From positions 18,596,848 through 18,660,847 of the forward strand of contig NC_045141.1 of NCBI RefSeq assembly GCF_008831285.2: a stretch of 64,000 bases of DNA, read 5' to 3'. The first letter of the stretch is position 1; every line of letters begins with the position of its first letter. Source of the DNA: Nymphaea colorata (lineage: Eukaryota; Streptophyta; Magnoliopsida; Nymphaeales; Nymphaeaceae). A program made the translations under genes and the position numbers. Shown one piece after another: positions 50,988 to 63,100 of this stretch. Under the pieces are notes generated by a model. That model was not told where the DNA came from. It searched no databases and was given only the letters and a program-made list of their open reading frames with translations.

Positions 50988-52389
50988 CATAGAATCGAAA
51001 AACTCCTAACGCGTGTTGACGTGGAAGTTTACCGCCAATGCCTCTTCCCTTTCTCCGTATACAGGAAAAAAAAACTTGCCAAATTATCATCATCTACACA
51101 TACGCAGGACTGTCACATAATACTTTAAAGGGATCGATGGCAGGAAGTGTTTCATTCAAACACTTCAAGATCGTCAACCGAAGAGGCAGAAGCTTACTGA
51201 ACCGTCAGAAATTTTGGAATAATCGTACAAGTTTCTTCGTAAACTATAAAATCCTGATCCACGTTTGACAATTTACACCAAACATAAGACTTCAATCGAA
51301 AGTGCACAGAAAATCTCACATTAAGCTCCTCTTACTTCCAAAGGGTCCCTGAATTTATATAATGTGCTCATTTATATATTTTAAATTTATCACAAATTTT
51401 GAATTAAGTCGAACTTAACTAAATATGAAAATGACAGAAATAGAACAGATTGTGTCCTCTTTCACTTCGTTCTATGATGTCAATTTAATAAATTTTAAAA
51501 ACAAAATATTGACATTAATATAAACCAAAACCGTGTTGCATGAGCATTAGTGACTGTACTTAATGCAATAATGGTTTATAATGCTTTTAGCAACAGTTTG
51601 TAGTACTTTCAGCGACTATTTTTTTAATTTTAACCGCCCTCGAACAAATTTGAATATACATGCATATGTATATATTTATATATGGATAGCTACTAGACCT
51701 TTATATATCCAATTTGATAGAAATTATCTGAGCTATTGATTTTAAAAATATCAGATAACAAAAATTAAGTTGAAAAAATGGAAAGCTAGTTGTTTTTTTA
51801 ATATACTAAAATACATCCCAAATAAAAAACAGTTAATTTCCTTAATTGATATCTCTTACCTCATTTGAATGGTATTACAGTCTTTTGACAATACAACCAT
51901 GTTTCCTTTTTTTCAACTTAATCTCCACCATGTAATATTCTTAAAATCAATGGGCCGAACAATTTCAATAGTTTGTTATCTAACTATTTTTCTATATACA
52001 CATATATACACACATGTATATATGTATATAAGTCTATTGTCTTCATGTTGCCATCACAAAACACGAGTATGTTCGACCATTGTGCATGTTTGGAAGACAA
52101 AATGATAAAAATGTCCTTTAAATTCTATACAGTACGTACATTTACATAGTTTTATATACAAATTATGTGTCAGTTGCCTTTCAATCAATAATTGCTTCCT
52201 TTGTGGAAAAGGGCCAGCTCTATCATTTCTATCTTAAAGAAGTTCCTCTTTCTTCTAGGAAGAGGCATTACCTCGTAGGTGTGATTTTTTCAGAGTTTTT
52301 CTTATTTTTACTTGTTGTTTATGTGTTTTGTTGTTTTTCACATAGGATTTGTTTTTGTTTTCTTTCTGTTGTTTTTGCTTAGGGATGCT

Positions 52390-52750
52390 AAAGGATCATA
52401 TTCAAATCGGATATACTATTAAGCATGTATGCTCTTTCATTTATACATGTATATTCGAATTTAGATTTGAATATAAACGAAGCAAAGTCATATCTGAATC
52501 CAAATATCAAATCTGATTTAACAGTGCGAATCTTAACTTTGAACCAAATATCGTCAATGTTCAAAATGTAAGGGTGTTGGGTATATGGTATTTGTTTCAA
52601 ACTAAAATTGTTTTGAATCTGAATCCAATTCCAATCATATATTTATGTTTATCCAAATCTGATTGGAAATTCGATATATATACACATTCATATCTGTTTT
52701 TTTTTATCAATTTGGTCAGATATGAATCACTACAAACTCAGACCAGACAT
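52390..52750. repeat. AT-rich dispersed repeat
   Basis: Many ATCCAAATC/GATTTGAAT words on both strands, in the same style as 24330-24700. The two stretches look like members of one degenerate repeat family, but I cannot mark ends or duplications. Confidence 0.35.
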
Positions 52751-53973
52751 ACATGATGAAATCACTATAAGTATTAGCTCTAAGTTTCATATAGTGTTGA
52801 GCAATTTTGCCAAAAAAACTAGCATATTTTCTTCATGTTCATAGGTATATGGTATATAAATGTTATTTGACAAGTTGAGTTGCCGACTTGAAAAGATATT
52901 TGGTAGTAAGTCAGTGAGGCCACCTTCAAATTCATCTTTGCCTATATGAGAAGCAAATATCATCACTACAAAGGCATATCACTCGGTTAAAGTTATGAAC
53001 AATTTATACTTGATGCATTTATGTAATCATACAATTTAAAGAGCATGTAAATAATTTTATATAGATAATCAAACATGTATATGGGTGTGCTTGGATAAAA
53101 GTTTTTTTGTAGGGTCAATGTTCTAAAACAATTGATCAAGATTTTTTTTTATATCAAATAATTGCATTCAAACCATTGAAAAGTCAACTTTTGCTTGTTG
53201 AAACAAACAATTGAAACCGACTTCAAAATCATGTTAGAAATACTTTGTTCATGCAAACAAACATGCCTTTAGAAGTCATTGGCTGTTGGAACACCATGTG
53301 AATATTCCGTGAATCTATCTCAAAGATTAGAGCATATTCATAGATACCTAGTTATAGTATTGCATGAATTTACTCTAATTCTTAAGGTACCTTTATGAAA
53401 TATTTGCAAAGTGTTCCAACGGCCAAACAACCTCTTATGGTTATAATTAAGAGAAAGTAGAAAACGACTTAAATTTGGTTGAATGTGTACACTTAATTGG
53501 GTGTTTGATTGCATCAATGTACTATCGAAATTGAGTGACTTATAAAACATTTTACTATTGTCACCAATAACATTTGGAAAGGACTTCTTAGTTTCGGCAT
53601 CCAAGAAAAAAGCAAAAGCATATTAGGCCCTTTGGAGTTATTTAGTAGTGGAGAAACTTGGTAAGTATTTCATGAATTTGCTTCAAAGATTGATACAGTT
53701 TCATTTAACACTAAGCTCAATGATTGGACCAAAATCATAAATCTATAGTTCTATTGTTCATTGATTGAGGCACACCCACGAGACACTTTCTGCTACCAAA
53801 CAACCCTTTAAAAATTGCCAAACAACCCTTTAAATATATACGCATTTGATGATCGTGAAACATATACATTGTTAATATGATAGTTTGTTCTTTAGCATTG
53901 AAATTGTGTTTATATTAGAGTTTTTTCCCAAAAAACATAAAAAAACCAGACTTTAATCTAAAGTTAGAATTCT

Positions 53974-53976
<3 letters not shown>

Positions 53977-54020
<44 letters not shown>
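53977..54020. repeat. (AT)n microsatellite
   Basis: About 44 bp of AT repeat in intergenic DNA. Confidence 0.95.
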
Positions 54021-54025
<5 letters not shown>

Positions 54026-54810
54026 GTTTTGTAAGGTGCCGTTTTTGTGATTTTTTTGTCACCGTTGAGTATGCATGAGAGTATGACCTGTAAACCAGTT
54101 AAAGGGTTCTAGCTGTCATGTTTAAGCTCATCCATTGAGGTGCGTGTTTGAAGAGCCGAGACAAAACATCTCATCCAAAAACTTATCCCGATGAAATCCA
54201 TGGCATCTTCCTTCCTTCCAGGTACGAGGTGAAGATAATCCAGTCCACAGAAGTGTAAAATTAAAATGCCTCGGCCGTGTGGATAAGACAATTTGTCTCA
54301 TGACACCTTTTATCACTCCATTCAGCACAAACAGTTGAAAAAAAAAAAATCACGAGCAACTCGATTCCAAGCTCAATTATTGTACGTCATGCACGAACAG
54401 CTTGTCTTTTGAACGAATTTCTTTTGAAGCCCTGTGTAAAATCTCTTAACATATTCTTCAATTATAATATATATATATATATACATAAATTATACATTTA
54501 TATATACGTCGAAAATCTTTAGCCACATTATGTTCATGCATTCTACGGGTGAAAAATTACTTTTATATGAAAAAAAAAAAGCAAGCTTGGAGATGTCCAA
54601 TTATTGGTCTTTTTTCTCCTTGTAGCCAAAAGTATAGGCGCGTTTTTGAACCCATTTCCAACAGCCCGATTCAGCCGATTCATCCGATTCATCCGATCCG
54701 ATACAGATGGTTTACCGTGTTGTGTAGGGGAATGATAAATGTTGACAGCATTCAATGTTTGTTTTGAGTAGAAGGTTAACAACTTACAACTCAAAAAAAA
54801 AGACTTAAAA

Positions 54811-54907
54811 GACCTTTTCATTTTCTCTGTCTTTGAGGTTATCGGATATGTCGACATTAAGGCCTTTCTATTTTCTCTGTCTTCGAGGTTATCGGATATG
54901 TCGACAT
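54811..54907. repeat. 50-bp tandem duplication
   Basis: Two copies (54811-54856 and 54861-54907) sharing ATTTTCTCTGTCTT and GAGGTTATCGGATATGTCGA, with a few substitutions. Confidence 0.85.
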
Positions 54908-55240
54908 CTGAGTGGAATAAGACATCTGTCATGATCCGACTGTTTTCAATTCAGAAGAATAATATTAACAATAATCAAACTGATGACATACCTTCTACGA
55001 AATTGCATACTTGACCAGTTATGATATGCCTCTTAAAGTATAGTTATAGCTAAAAATCAAGTTTTGTTGGTAAAATTTTTTAAAGCTTTGATCTACCAGA
55101 TACGAATCGTTTTTCGTATCATCAAAACGATACGAGTTGGTTGTTTCCCGGAGATGGAGGGAAAGGGCGGGAGGTGGGCATTTTCGAAAAGAAAATATTC
55201 TCTCTCTACGCCATAAGAGGGAAAGGGAGACGGAGAGGAG

Positions 55241-55381
55241 ATGATTTTCGGTTTTGCCGCGTTCCGCAGAGGGGAAAAAACTCCCTGTGGCTGCTACATC
55301 TCTGCAGCTCCTGCATCTCCGCTTCCTCTTCTTCCTAGCATCGCTGGACTGAGAGAACCAAAATGGTCAGATGTTAAGTAG
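55241..55381 (+). other. Upstream ORF overlapping the glycosyltransferase start
   Basis: A 46-codon frame beginning at ATG 55241 and ending at TAG 55379-55381, overlapping the main start at 55371 in another frame. A second short uORF starts at ATG 55363 (AAAATGG context) and stops at 55377. Both are only relevant if transcription begins upstream of them. Confidence 0.4.
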
Positions 55382-56888
55382 ATTCCTGAAGATCATAATG
55401 AGTTCTCCTCCTCCTTCATCATCTTCTTATAGGTACGCGATTGCAGCAGCGTCTTTCACGAAAAGGTTCGTCTCTCCGTTTTTAGTTATCCCCTCCGCTT
55501 TGGTCGCTCTCTTCTTCTTCCTGCTGCTCACCTGCAATGCACTATCCATCTTCTGCTTCCAAATCCCTTTTCCCCTTAAGCCCATCCTGGATCGCGACCG
55601 CCACTTGCCGCAGAATGCAGTAGTCGTTGAGTTCGGAGAATCCTTATCTTCCTCCTCCTCCTCCTCCTCTTCTTCTTCCCCGTCGTCGTCTTCTTCCTCC
55701 TCGTCTCTACCATCTTCTATTATGTACGCCGTCAAGGAAGAAGCACCACTATCAAGAACGCGCGAAACTCTTCAGCTATTACACAAGCATGACGCCATGG
55801 TTCCACCATTGAACTCTTCGTCGCGCCAGCGGCTGAGATGGTTCAGAATGAACAGGACCAAGTTCAAGATTCTGCGGACCAGTAAACTCTCGAGTCAATT
55901 CTCTGCGAGAGTGCAAGAGTTCTTCGATGGCGCAGGTGGTGACGGTGTTGTTGGCAACACGACTTCCTCTTCTTCATCATCATCATCATCATCTGGTGCG
56001 AGCCGTCATCCCTGTGAGCTCCGTGTCTTCATGACGTGGATATCTTCGCTAGCGAATTTTGGTGACAGAGGGGTCTTCGCCATAGAGAGCCTCTTCAAGT
56101 CTAACCCAGAGGCTTGCTTGTTGATAGCCTCCAAAGAAATGGATTCCAGGAGAGGGTACAAGCTCTTGAGGCCCTTTTGGAGCAGAGGCTATAGGGTCAT
56201 GGCTGCCTCTCCCGACCTTGACTTCCTCTTCGAGAGCACCTCCGCGGAGGTTTGGTTTGAGAAATTGAGAAAGGGGAATGTCGACCCAGGCGAGGTGCCC
56301 TTAGGTCAGAACCTCTCCAATTTGCTTAGGCTCGCCCTTCTGTACAAGTACGGGGGCGCTTACATCGACGCCGATGTCGTCGTGGTGAAGAGCTTCGCCG
56401 GCCTTAGGAACACCCTCGGAGCACAGACCCGTGACGAGGGGACCGGGAGATGGAGCAGATTGAACAATGCAGTGATGATCTTCGACAAGAACCATCCTCT
56501 CGTTTACAAATTCATCGAGGAATTTGCTCTGACCTTTGATGGGAACAAGTGGGGTCACAATGGGCCTTACTTGGTCTCGAGGGTTGTATCGAGGGTCAGC
56601 GGAAGGCCCGGTTTTGAGTTCTCTGTGATGCCGCCGATCGCCTTCTATCCCGTCGATTGGAGTAAAGTCCGGTGCCTCTTCCACGGGCCGAGGGATAAAC
56701 ACCAATTCAAGTGGGTGTTGGCTAAACTCGGCAGGATCAAGAAGGATAGCTTCGCCGTTCACCTTTGGAACAGGCACAGCGGCGGGCTTCAGGTTGAAGA
56801 TGGCAGCGTCGTCTCTCACTTGATGTCCAGTTTTTGTGTGTTATGCAATAATACCTCTTTCCCCAATCTGCCGGCCATGGAAGGATAA
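55371..56888 (+). CDS. GT32 / alpha-1,4-galactosyltransferase-like glycosyltransferase, intronless
   Basis: A 505-residue type II membrane protein of the DXD sugar-binding plus alpha-1,4-glycosyltransferase family (plant relatives include At4g19900), expected in the Golgi; its acceptor is unknown. Visible parts: a short cytosolic N-terminus, one hydrophobic anchor at about residues 36-60, a poly-Ser stretch (about 95-120) and a second Ser run (about 200-210) in the stem, then the catalytic region from about 215 (CELRVFMTWIS). The nucleotide-sugar/metal DXD motif is DAD at 333-335 in GGAYIDADVVV, with GQNLSNLLRLALLYKYGG just before it. The conserved end of the catalytic half includes NAVMIFDKNHP, WGHNGPYLV, FYPVDW and AVHLWNRHS. 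The ATG at 55371 is the first in frame; MSSPPP at 55398 is an alternative start. The 3' end of the gene is duplicated just downstream. Confidence 0.9.
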   Translation: MLSRFLKIIMSSPPPSSSSYRYAIAAASFTKRFVSPFLVIPSALVALFFFLLLTCNALSIFCFQIPFPLKPILDRDRHLPQNAVVVEFGESLSSSSSSSSSSSPSSSSSSSSLPSSIMYAVKEEAPLSRTRETLQLLHKHDAMVPPLNSSSRQRLRWFRMNRTKFKILRTSKLSSQFSARVQEFFDGAGGDGVVGNTTSSSSSSSSSSGASRHPCELRVFMTWISSLANFGDRGVFAIESLFKSNPEACLLIASKEMDSRRGYKLLRPFWSRGYRVMAASPDLDFLFESTSAEVWFEKLRKGNVDPGEVPLGQNLSNLLRLALLYKYGGAYIDADVVVVKSFAGLRNTLGAQTRDEGTGRWSRLNNAVMIFDKNHPLVYKFIEEFALTFDGNKWGHNGPYLVSRVVSRVSGRPGFEFSVMPPIAFYPVDWSKVRCLFHGPRDKHQFKWVLAKLGRIKKDSFAVHLWNRHSGGLQVEDGSVVSHLMSSFCVLCNNTSFPNLPAMEG

Positions 56889-57127
56889 GGCGGTCATGGT
56901 TGTAGCTTTCCTGTTCGCTTGTTTATTTGGTTGGTGGTTGTGTGAATAGTGAAATCAGGAGGAAGAGGAAAAGGATCCTCATCCTGTCGCAGTTGTGTAA
57001 TAGTATCTCTTCCAATCTGCCGGCCATGGAAGGATAAGGTGGTCATGTTGGACCCTTCCTGCTCTTTTTTTATTTTTTAATTTGGTTGGTTGGTTGTGAT
57101 CAGAAGGGGAAAAAGATCCTCATCCTT
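56833..57127 (+). repeat. Tandem duplication of the glycosyltransferase 3' end
   Basis: The last about 18 codons plus start of the 3' UTR (56833-56985) are repeated directly downstream (about 56991-57127), with shared blocks CAATCTGCCGGCCATGGAAG, TTTGGTTGG and GATCCTCATCCT. The stop codon is duplicated too. The copy contributes only to the 3' UTR. Confidence 0.88.
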
Positions 57128-60014
57128 TCACGACTCCATGGTAACTCTCTCCCTCTCTACCTCCCTTCAATTTCGGTAGCTTGTAAGTTGTAATATGATT
57201 AGATCATAGATCATAATATAAGTTCTTAACAACATAAAACTTGCAGCAGGTTGAGAGATGAACTGTAGAATGATTGTTCTCATTCATAGGTCTTGTCATT
57301 ACCAATTAAAACAGGTGGAGTGTTCAGAATTTTCATCAATCAGTTACTGTTCTTTTTTTCATTTTCTTTGGTTGATTAAATCTTTTTTCGCATTTTGGTT
57401 CTCTTTTTTCCCGCAGTATAGGCAAGTCATGAGTTTCACCTTGTCCTCAGCTCGTCACGTTCTGTACATGCGTCAGTTGTCACATTCTGTACCTGCTTGT
57501 CACACTTGCCTTTTCATTACCAGCCGCTCTGGGAAGGGAAGTTGTTTTCTCGTGCTCTAACTGAATGGGCTTTGAAGAGTGTTTCCCTGTGATCTGCTCC
57601 CAACTAGCTGTTTTCATCACATGATGTCCTGTGTTTATAGTCTTAAGAGGGAAGACAGTTGCCCAAGGGCTCTACTTTGGTTAATGTGAATGACAATCTG
57701 GATTGATATAAAAGGACATTTTTTCCAATACTCTCTTCACAATCCAATGCCACATCTCATGTTTTATTCCAAGTTTTCTATATCTGTTCTTGTACTTATG
57801 GAATTAGTGGCAACTGCCCAAAATGATGGAGTTTTCTGAGCATCTTCTTTCTGTAATTTCAACCTCTGGGGTTCTGGAAATTATTGATTCTTACCCGGAA
57901 TTGCTACGCAAATGGTCAATGAAACTAACGCTTCACTTTTTGGGGGTTGAATTGTAAGCTGGAGTTAGGTGGAGCCGATCTGTTGATCAATGCTTATCAG
58001 TTTTACATGTATGTTAGATCAGAAAAGATCTCCATCCCTATCTACCAGCTTGCGTCATATGTTGTCTTGAGCATCCATTCCTTGTTCCGCCAGCTGAAAT
58101 TGCCAAAGTGAGAAATCATAATTGCTTCAGTCTTTGGCTTCTCAGCTTTTAATGGCTTACGTCTGGAACTTTAATGGATAAAATGCCCATTTGTCTCAAT
58201 GAAGTTTTCTACGGAAATCGAAGAATGTTGGTATCTCAGACAGTGAGAGTTGTCACGAGTGGCTAGCCGCCTGTGAGGAAAGAGCCTTGTATGCTGTATT
58301 GACATATTTTTAAAATCAACACATTGTGAAAAGTGGCGTGGATAAATTAAATTCTAATAAGGAAAAAAATAAAGAAAGTTACAACAGAAATACAAATTTT
58401 GAATTTGTGGACAACTTTTAGGCGTATCACGGCGCAATGCTAGAGAGCCTAACTCCCAGCTTATTTAATTGAATCAAAATTTATTTAAATCTTGCAGATA
58501 GACAAACTTTCATTTTATTCCATTAGAATCCATTCTTTCAGCCGTAGAATTGCGTTCCATACATGAAATGTTAATTCCCTTTCGGTTGTTAAATATTATG
58601 ATGCAAACATAGTTCGCATTCTAGAGGTATACAAGGTAGAAATTTTATATATCATAAAATCTGCAACCTTAGAATGCAGAGATTCCAAGTTAAACACTTC
58701 GTTGATAAAAGTTAACTAAGATTGCATTTGCTCAGAAATCTTATAGGGAAACTATAGTGTCAATAAATGTATGATTATGATTTGTGGACAAAGCTTGCAA
58801 CTGATCGTCGTTTCTTCTTCTGAATCTTCTTCCAATGAGTTGTGACATTTTCTGCAAGTTTCGTGGAGATACTTTCAAGTTCATCCCTGATTTAGAGACA
58901 TTTGACAGATCTCACCTTACATAATTGCAATTGGCAAGTTCATTCCTTAAAAATTTTAATTTTTTAAGACAAATTTAGTTACTGATTGTCTTTACCATGT
59001 TGGCGGCTCACGATCTACAATTACTATAAGGTTATAAAGAATGGGTTTTATGTCCACCTTCTTAGGACCCATTGGCTTTGGGTCATTTTATATCTTGCAT
59101 TATGTTCCTTTTGTACATGTCATTATTCCTTTTTTTTTTTGGGGAAATGTCTGAAGGGAAGTAGTATAGCTAATAGAACCGGGCGACATGTTAACAATAC
59201 ATCGTCAGATTCTTATGGGTACTATGCTTTTATACTGCAAACGATGGCGCTACAACTACTATAAATTGAAACAGACCTTGAACCTTGGAGGGCAAGGATA
59301 AAAAAGGCTTCGCTTTCTAGGTATCATCCCTCTCCTCCCTCCATAAAATTTTGGAAATAAAGAGTTGGGTGCCTAACTCCCAACAATCTTGCACCACATA
59401 AGAAGGATGTTATGTCACTCATTAAACATGCAAATGACATGATTGAGACTTGATATTCTTCCCATTTTACTTTAACGTATGGAATATGTTTTCATAGTAG
59501 TAGAACAAAAACATTGTTTACCTGAAAAATTATTATCTAAGAGTTAGTTGAAGATGGTTTTACTAAAATTGAATGGTTTTGATGATAGCGAGAAGATAGG
59601 GGTGGATATGTCTCAATGGTTAATACTGTGATTGTAAATATGGAAAACTTTCTAAGAAAATTATAGCATCTGTTGATGGTTTCCTAACTGATCACCAGAC
59701 GTGCTGAAAAAACTCAAAAGTTTTTCTTGGTCCTGGTTTCAATGGGGAGCCCTCTATGGCTTGGATGGTTTGACCCCAACGAGGTTAGACGCGTTTTTGA
59801 CGGACTTACATCCGACTTGGGTCCAGCCACCATGTGCGGCACTTCATCCGCCTCGCCTCGGCCCTCCGCCATGGTCTGTGGCTCTCATGGTGATTGACCC
59901 ATTCCATTTTTGGCCGGTCGGTCCACCCGTGCCGGCATCTGCTTCATAGTCTCTCTCTCTCTTTCTCTCCCTCGCTACGAAGAGAAGGACCAGAAGAATC
60001 GATCAAGGTGGAGG
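57128..60014. other. Intergenic region
   Basis: No gene recognised. The last about 60 bp are pyrimidine-rich (CT at 59950-59975) and form the probable 5' UTR of the next gene. Confidence 0.6.
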
Positions 60015-60094
60015 ATGATGTTTCCCCAGCAGTGGTCGTCCCCCTGTGGCAACCAATGCACTCACAAGTACGCCGCACTTATGCAGATTCCCTG

Positions 60095-60143
<49 letters not shown>

Positions 60144-63100
60144 GCACGATTGCTGACACGCACAAAATGATCGATTGGCATATTTTAGTTCATAGTTAAC
60201 GTAACGCTGATACCTTCCATTCTCAAGCTCCTATAAGTTGGATTGGGGTTTTCTTTCTGCAATTTTTCTTTTCCTTGTTGTTATGTCGCCCATTTCTGAA
60301 ACGTGGACAGGAGCCTGGGGTGACCTTAGCTGCTTGATCTTCCAGCTGAAATTGTCCAATTCTGTGATAAAGTTATTATGTTCATGATGGCGTTTAATGC
60401 GGCCATTCATTCATTTCATTTCTTCGAGGCTCTGTATTATTAGGCAGTCAATATTTGGAAATACGAGAAATGTTGGTGGTGTGCCATTCAAGTATGGTAA
60501 TTGGTTTTTCATCAGTTGTTCAATCCTTTCCTATGAAATTTTACATTCGTTTTTTAGGATGAAATCGGGGTTGGGAATGTGACAAAAATCGTAGCTGAAG
60601 AAAAATGATTTTGGGATGCAGAATTGTAGTTGCAGCAGTATAATGCATCTGAAAGAGCGAGGTGACCAATTGAGACAATTTTATGCGACCATCGGTACAC
60701 GAACGCAGGGTTAGCTTCTGTAGGGTGGTAATGCACACGTAGTTTGGGGAAATCTCTGGAAGGAATATGAAAGTTTCTTTTGGAGTTGACAGTGCAATCA
60801 AGAAGGCGTCGAGCCTCAGATAGTTATATCCCGTGCCCAGTTTCTATTGAGTTCATCATAGTCTAGAATTTCAATGGAAAACAACCCTAGCACGTTATAG
60901 CAATCGTTTATCAAAGTTCACATGGTGAACTGGGAACCCAAATTCAGCAAGCAAGATGTCTCCTTTTTACATTGAGTATGTTACCCTGCACTATAATATG
61001 AAAGGTCTTATAATAAACTCCTGCCATTCCAAGGGAAAGGACATGCCTGATCCACACAAACAGCTCAGTCAAGTAAATCAAATTCATCACATTCCACAAG
61101 CGATTTTTTGATCATGAAAAGGGGACAGTTTAATATATAACTATGAAATACTGTGGCATAGAAAATAGTTGTTCGTATGCTTCTTACAGAAACATCAATA
61201 AGAGGCATTCAGAATGTCGTTTATTCCTTCTGTAGTCATGATAATATGCTTCAGCAAATAAGTACCTAATCAAATAACAACATACCTAAGGGGATACTGC
61301 AAAAAAAATGTAAGTCAAGGTTTTATAAATCTTCACTATAAAAGGGGAAAGCAGTGATAACAGCGGTGGGTGGAAGGTTGTACAGCCATGTTATGAAGTC
61401 ATGAGGTGGTCAATCTAGCCTGCCAGGCTGCTAGAATGAATCAAAGGGGTTGGCAATGATATGGGCCAATTTGTTTCATCTTGGCCTGGATGATCCATAT
61501 CTAAATATGGCCCTTTTGAGTTCCCACTAGTACTCAGATAGCCATCCCATCTTGATCTAAAGGAGGTAGGTGGGTTGCCCTCACACCGGCACTTAATCGT
61601 ATATGGTAGTTCCACTGGAAGATAAGCAAGAAGATTTCCGACGTATGAAGCAACAAACTAGATTATGGTGATAATGCAAGAAGAAGGTGTTGATGTTTGA
61701 TAGCCCTGTTAGTGACAACAATACTACAATAAAGAATTTGAGCAACCTAAGATTTATGAGTTCCTTGATTATTGGGTTCTTATATTTCAAAGACATATTT
61801 CAATCATGAAGATCTATTTGTAAGGCGTAGAATTTTATGGACTGACTAGATCTTATTTCTTATGACCTAATCTCTGCTTATAGAAATGCTAGTACAACCA
61901 AACCTTGGTCATGTGGATCCTTTTCCTGCCTCTTTTAGATCCTACCTGTTGGTAGTTGTTATGATGTATCATTTCACATTTTTAGCTGCAATAGATAATG
62001 CAATGCTTTTTTGCTTATTATATCCTTATTTGTAGTACATGTTACCATTGGATTGTAGTTTTAATAATCCATTTTAGGTTCTTGTAGGGAGAGTGTTTTG
62101 CAAAAAGGGCTGTGATGCTGATGGAGATACATGGGAGGACTGTAAGTCTTTACTTGTTAAAGTATCATTGGCTTGAAATGGTTGATATATATCTTTGCAG
62201 CATGCAAGGTTTCAGGTTCGGTATCAATTTAGTGTAGCTTTTGGTTTATAGTTGCTCTTCTTTCAACTGTTTTGCGGTTTTCTAATGTTTCGATAAAAAA
62301 TAATTTGGCAACTGTTGTATTGTCATTTTCTTGCATTGGTTGAATACTCAGGCAACACTAAAGCTGCATAAATAAGTAAATAGAGAAAAAGACACATTGC
62401 AACTCTATTAACTAGGATAACTGAACAAGTATATAACGATGTAAACAAGTTAACAAAGTTACAAAAGCATATATCACACTTGTCTTTACTCTTTAGCCCT
62501 TTCAGTTAATGTGTAAGTTTACCTCCTTGCTTTCTGTCAATACTGGAAAGCTGATTCAAGGTGTAAATATAAGTCAGAGAAGCCCATGAGGTGAAGAGGC
62601 AGTGAAACAAGAAAAGTCACAAACCCAAGGTTCTCCTCTCATCCTTACTGTATTAATGGTTGTTGACATAACTTGCTCTGCTGTCAGTAGCCATGGCATG
62701 GCTAGGTCTCACAAAGAAAAGACCACGAGCAGCTAGGACATTTATAAGCACAATAGGAGAACTCACATCAGGTTAGATTGGATGACAAGGGAGTAAAATA
62801 TGTTTTGCAACGAACCAGGTTGTGTACTGGAACACATTTTTTTTTTGTAAAGTAAATTCTTTATATGCTTGCCAAAAATTACATGCATTGCAAATAAATA
62901 AATGAAGACAAGTTGTATTTGGTTGATGTGCGGATGTCTACGTAATACATATGCACACATGTTTATGTATAAAAGGTATTCTAGCCATTTTCAAAATGGC
63001 CAGTATGGTATATATATGTATGAAGTGGTGCCACCATGCCATCATGGGCTCTGATGATTAGTGCTCCTATTCAACAATTAAACCAGCTAAGCTGAAATGC

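Larger units (their letters stand above)
50257..55370. other. Intergenic region between CPL1 and the glycosyltransferase gene
   Basis: The divergent promoter region of the two genes. The CPL1 side (50.26-51.0 kb) probably holds its 5' UTR, possibly with a leader intron ending at TTTATAG near 50288, and a telobox-like AAACCCTAG near 50610. The middle is AT-rich with repeats: a GATTTGAAT-rich repeat (about 52390-52750), short-interval TA runs and a 50-bp tandem duplication (54811-54907). No gene recognised. Confidence 0.6.
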
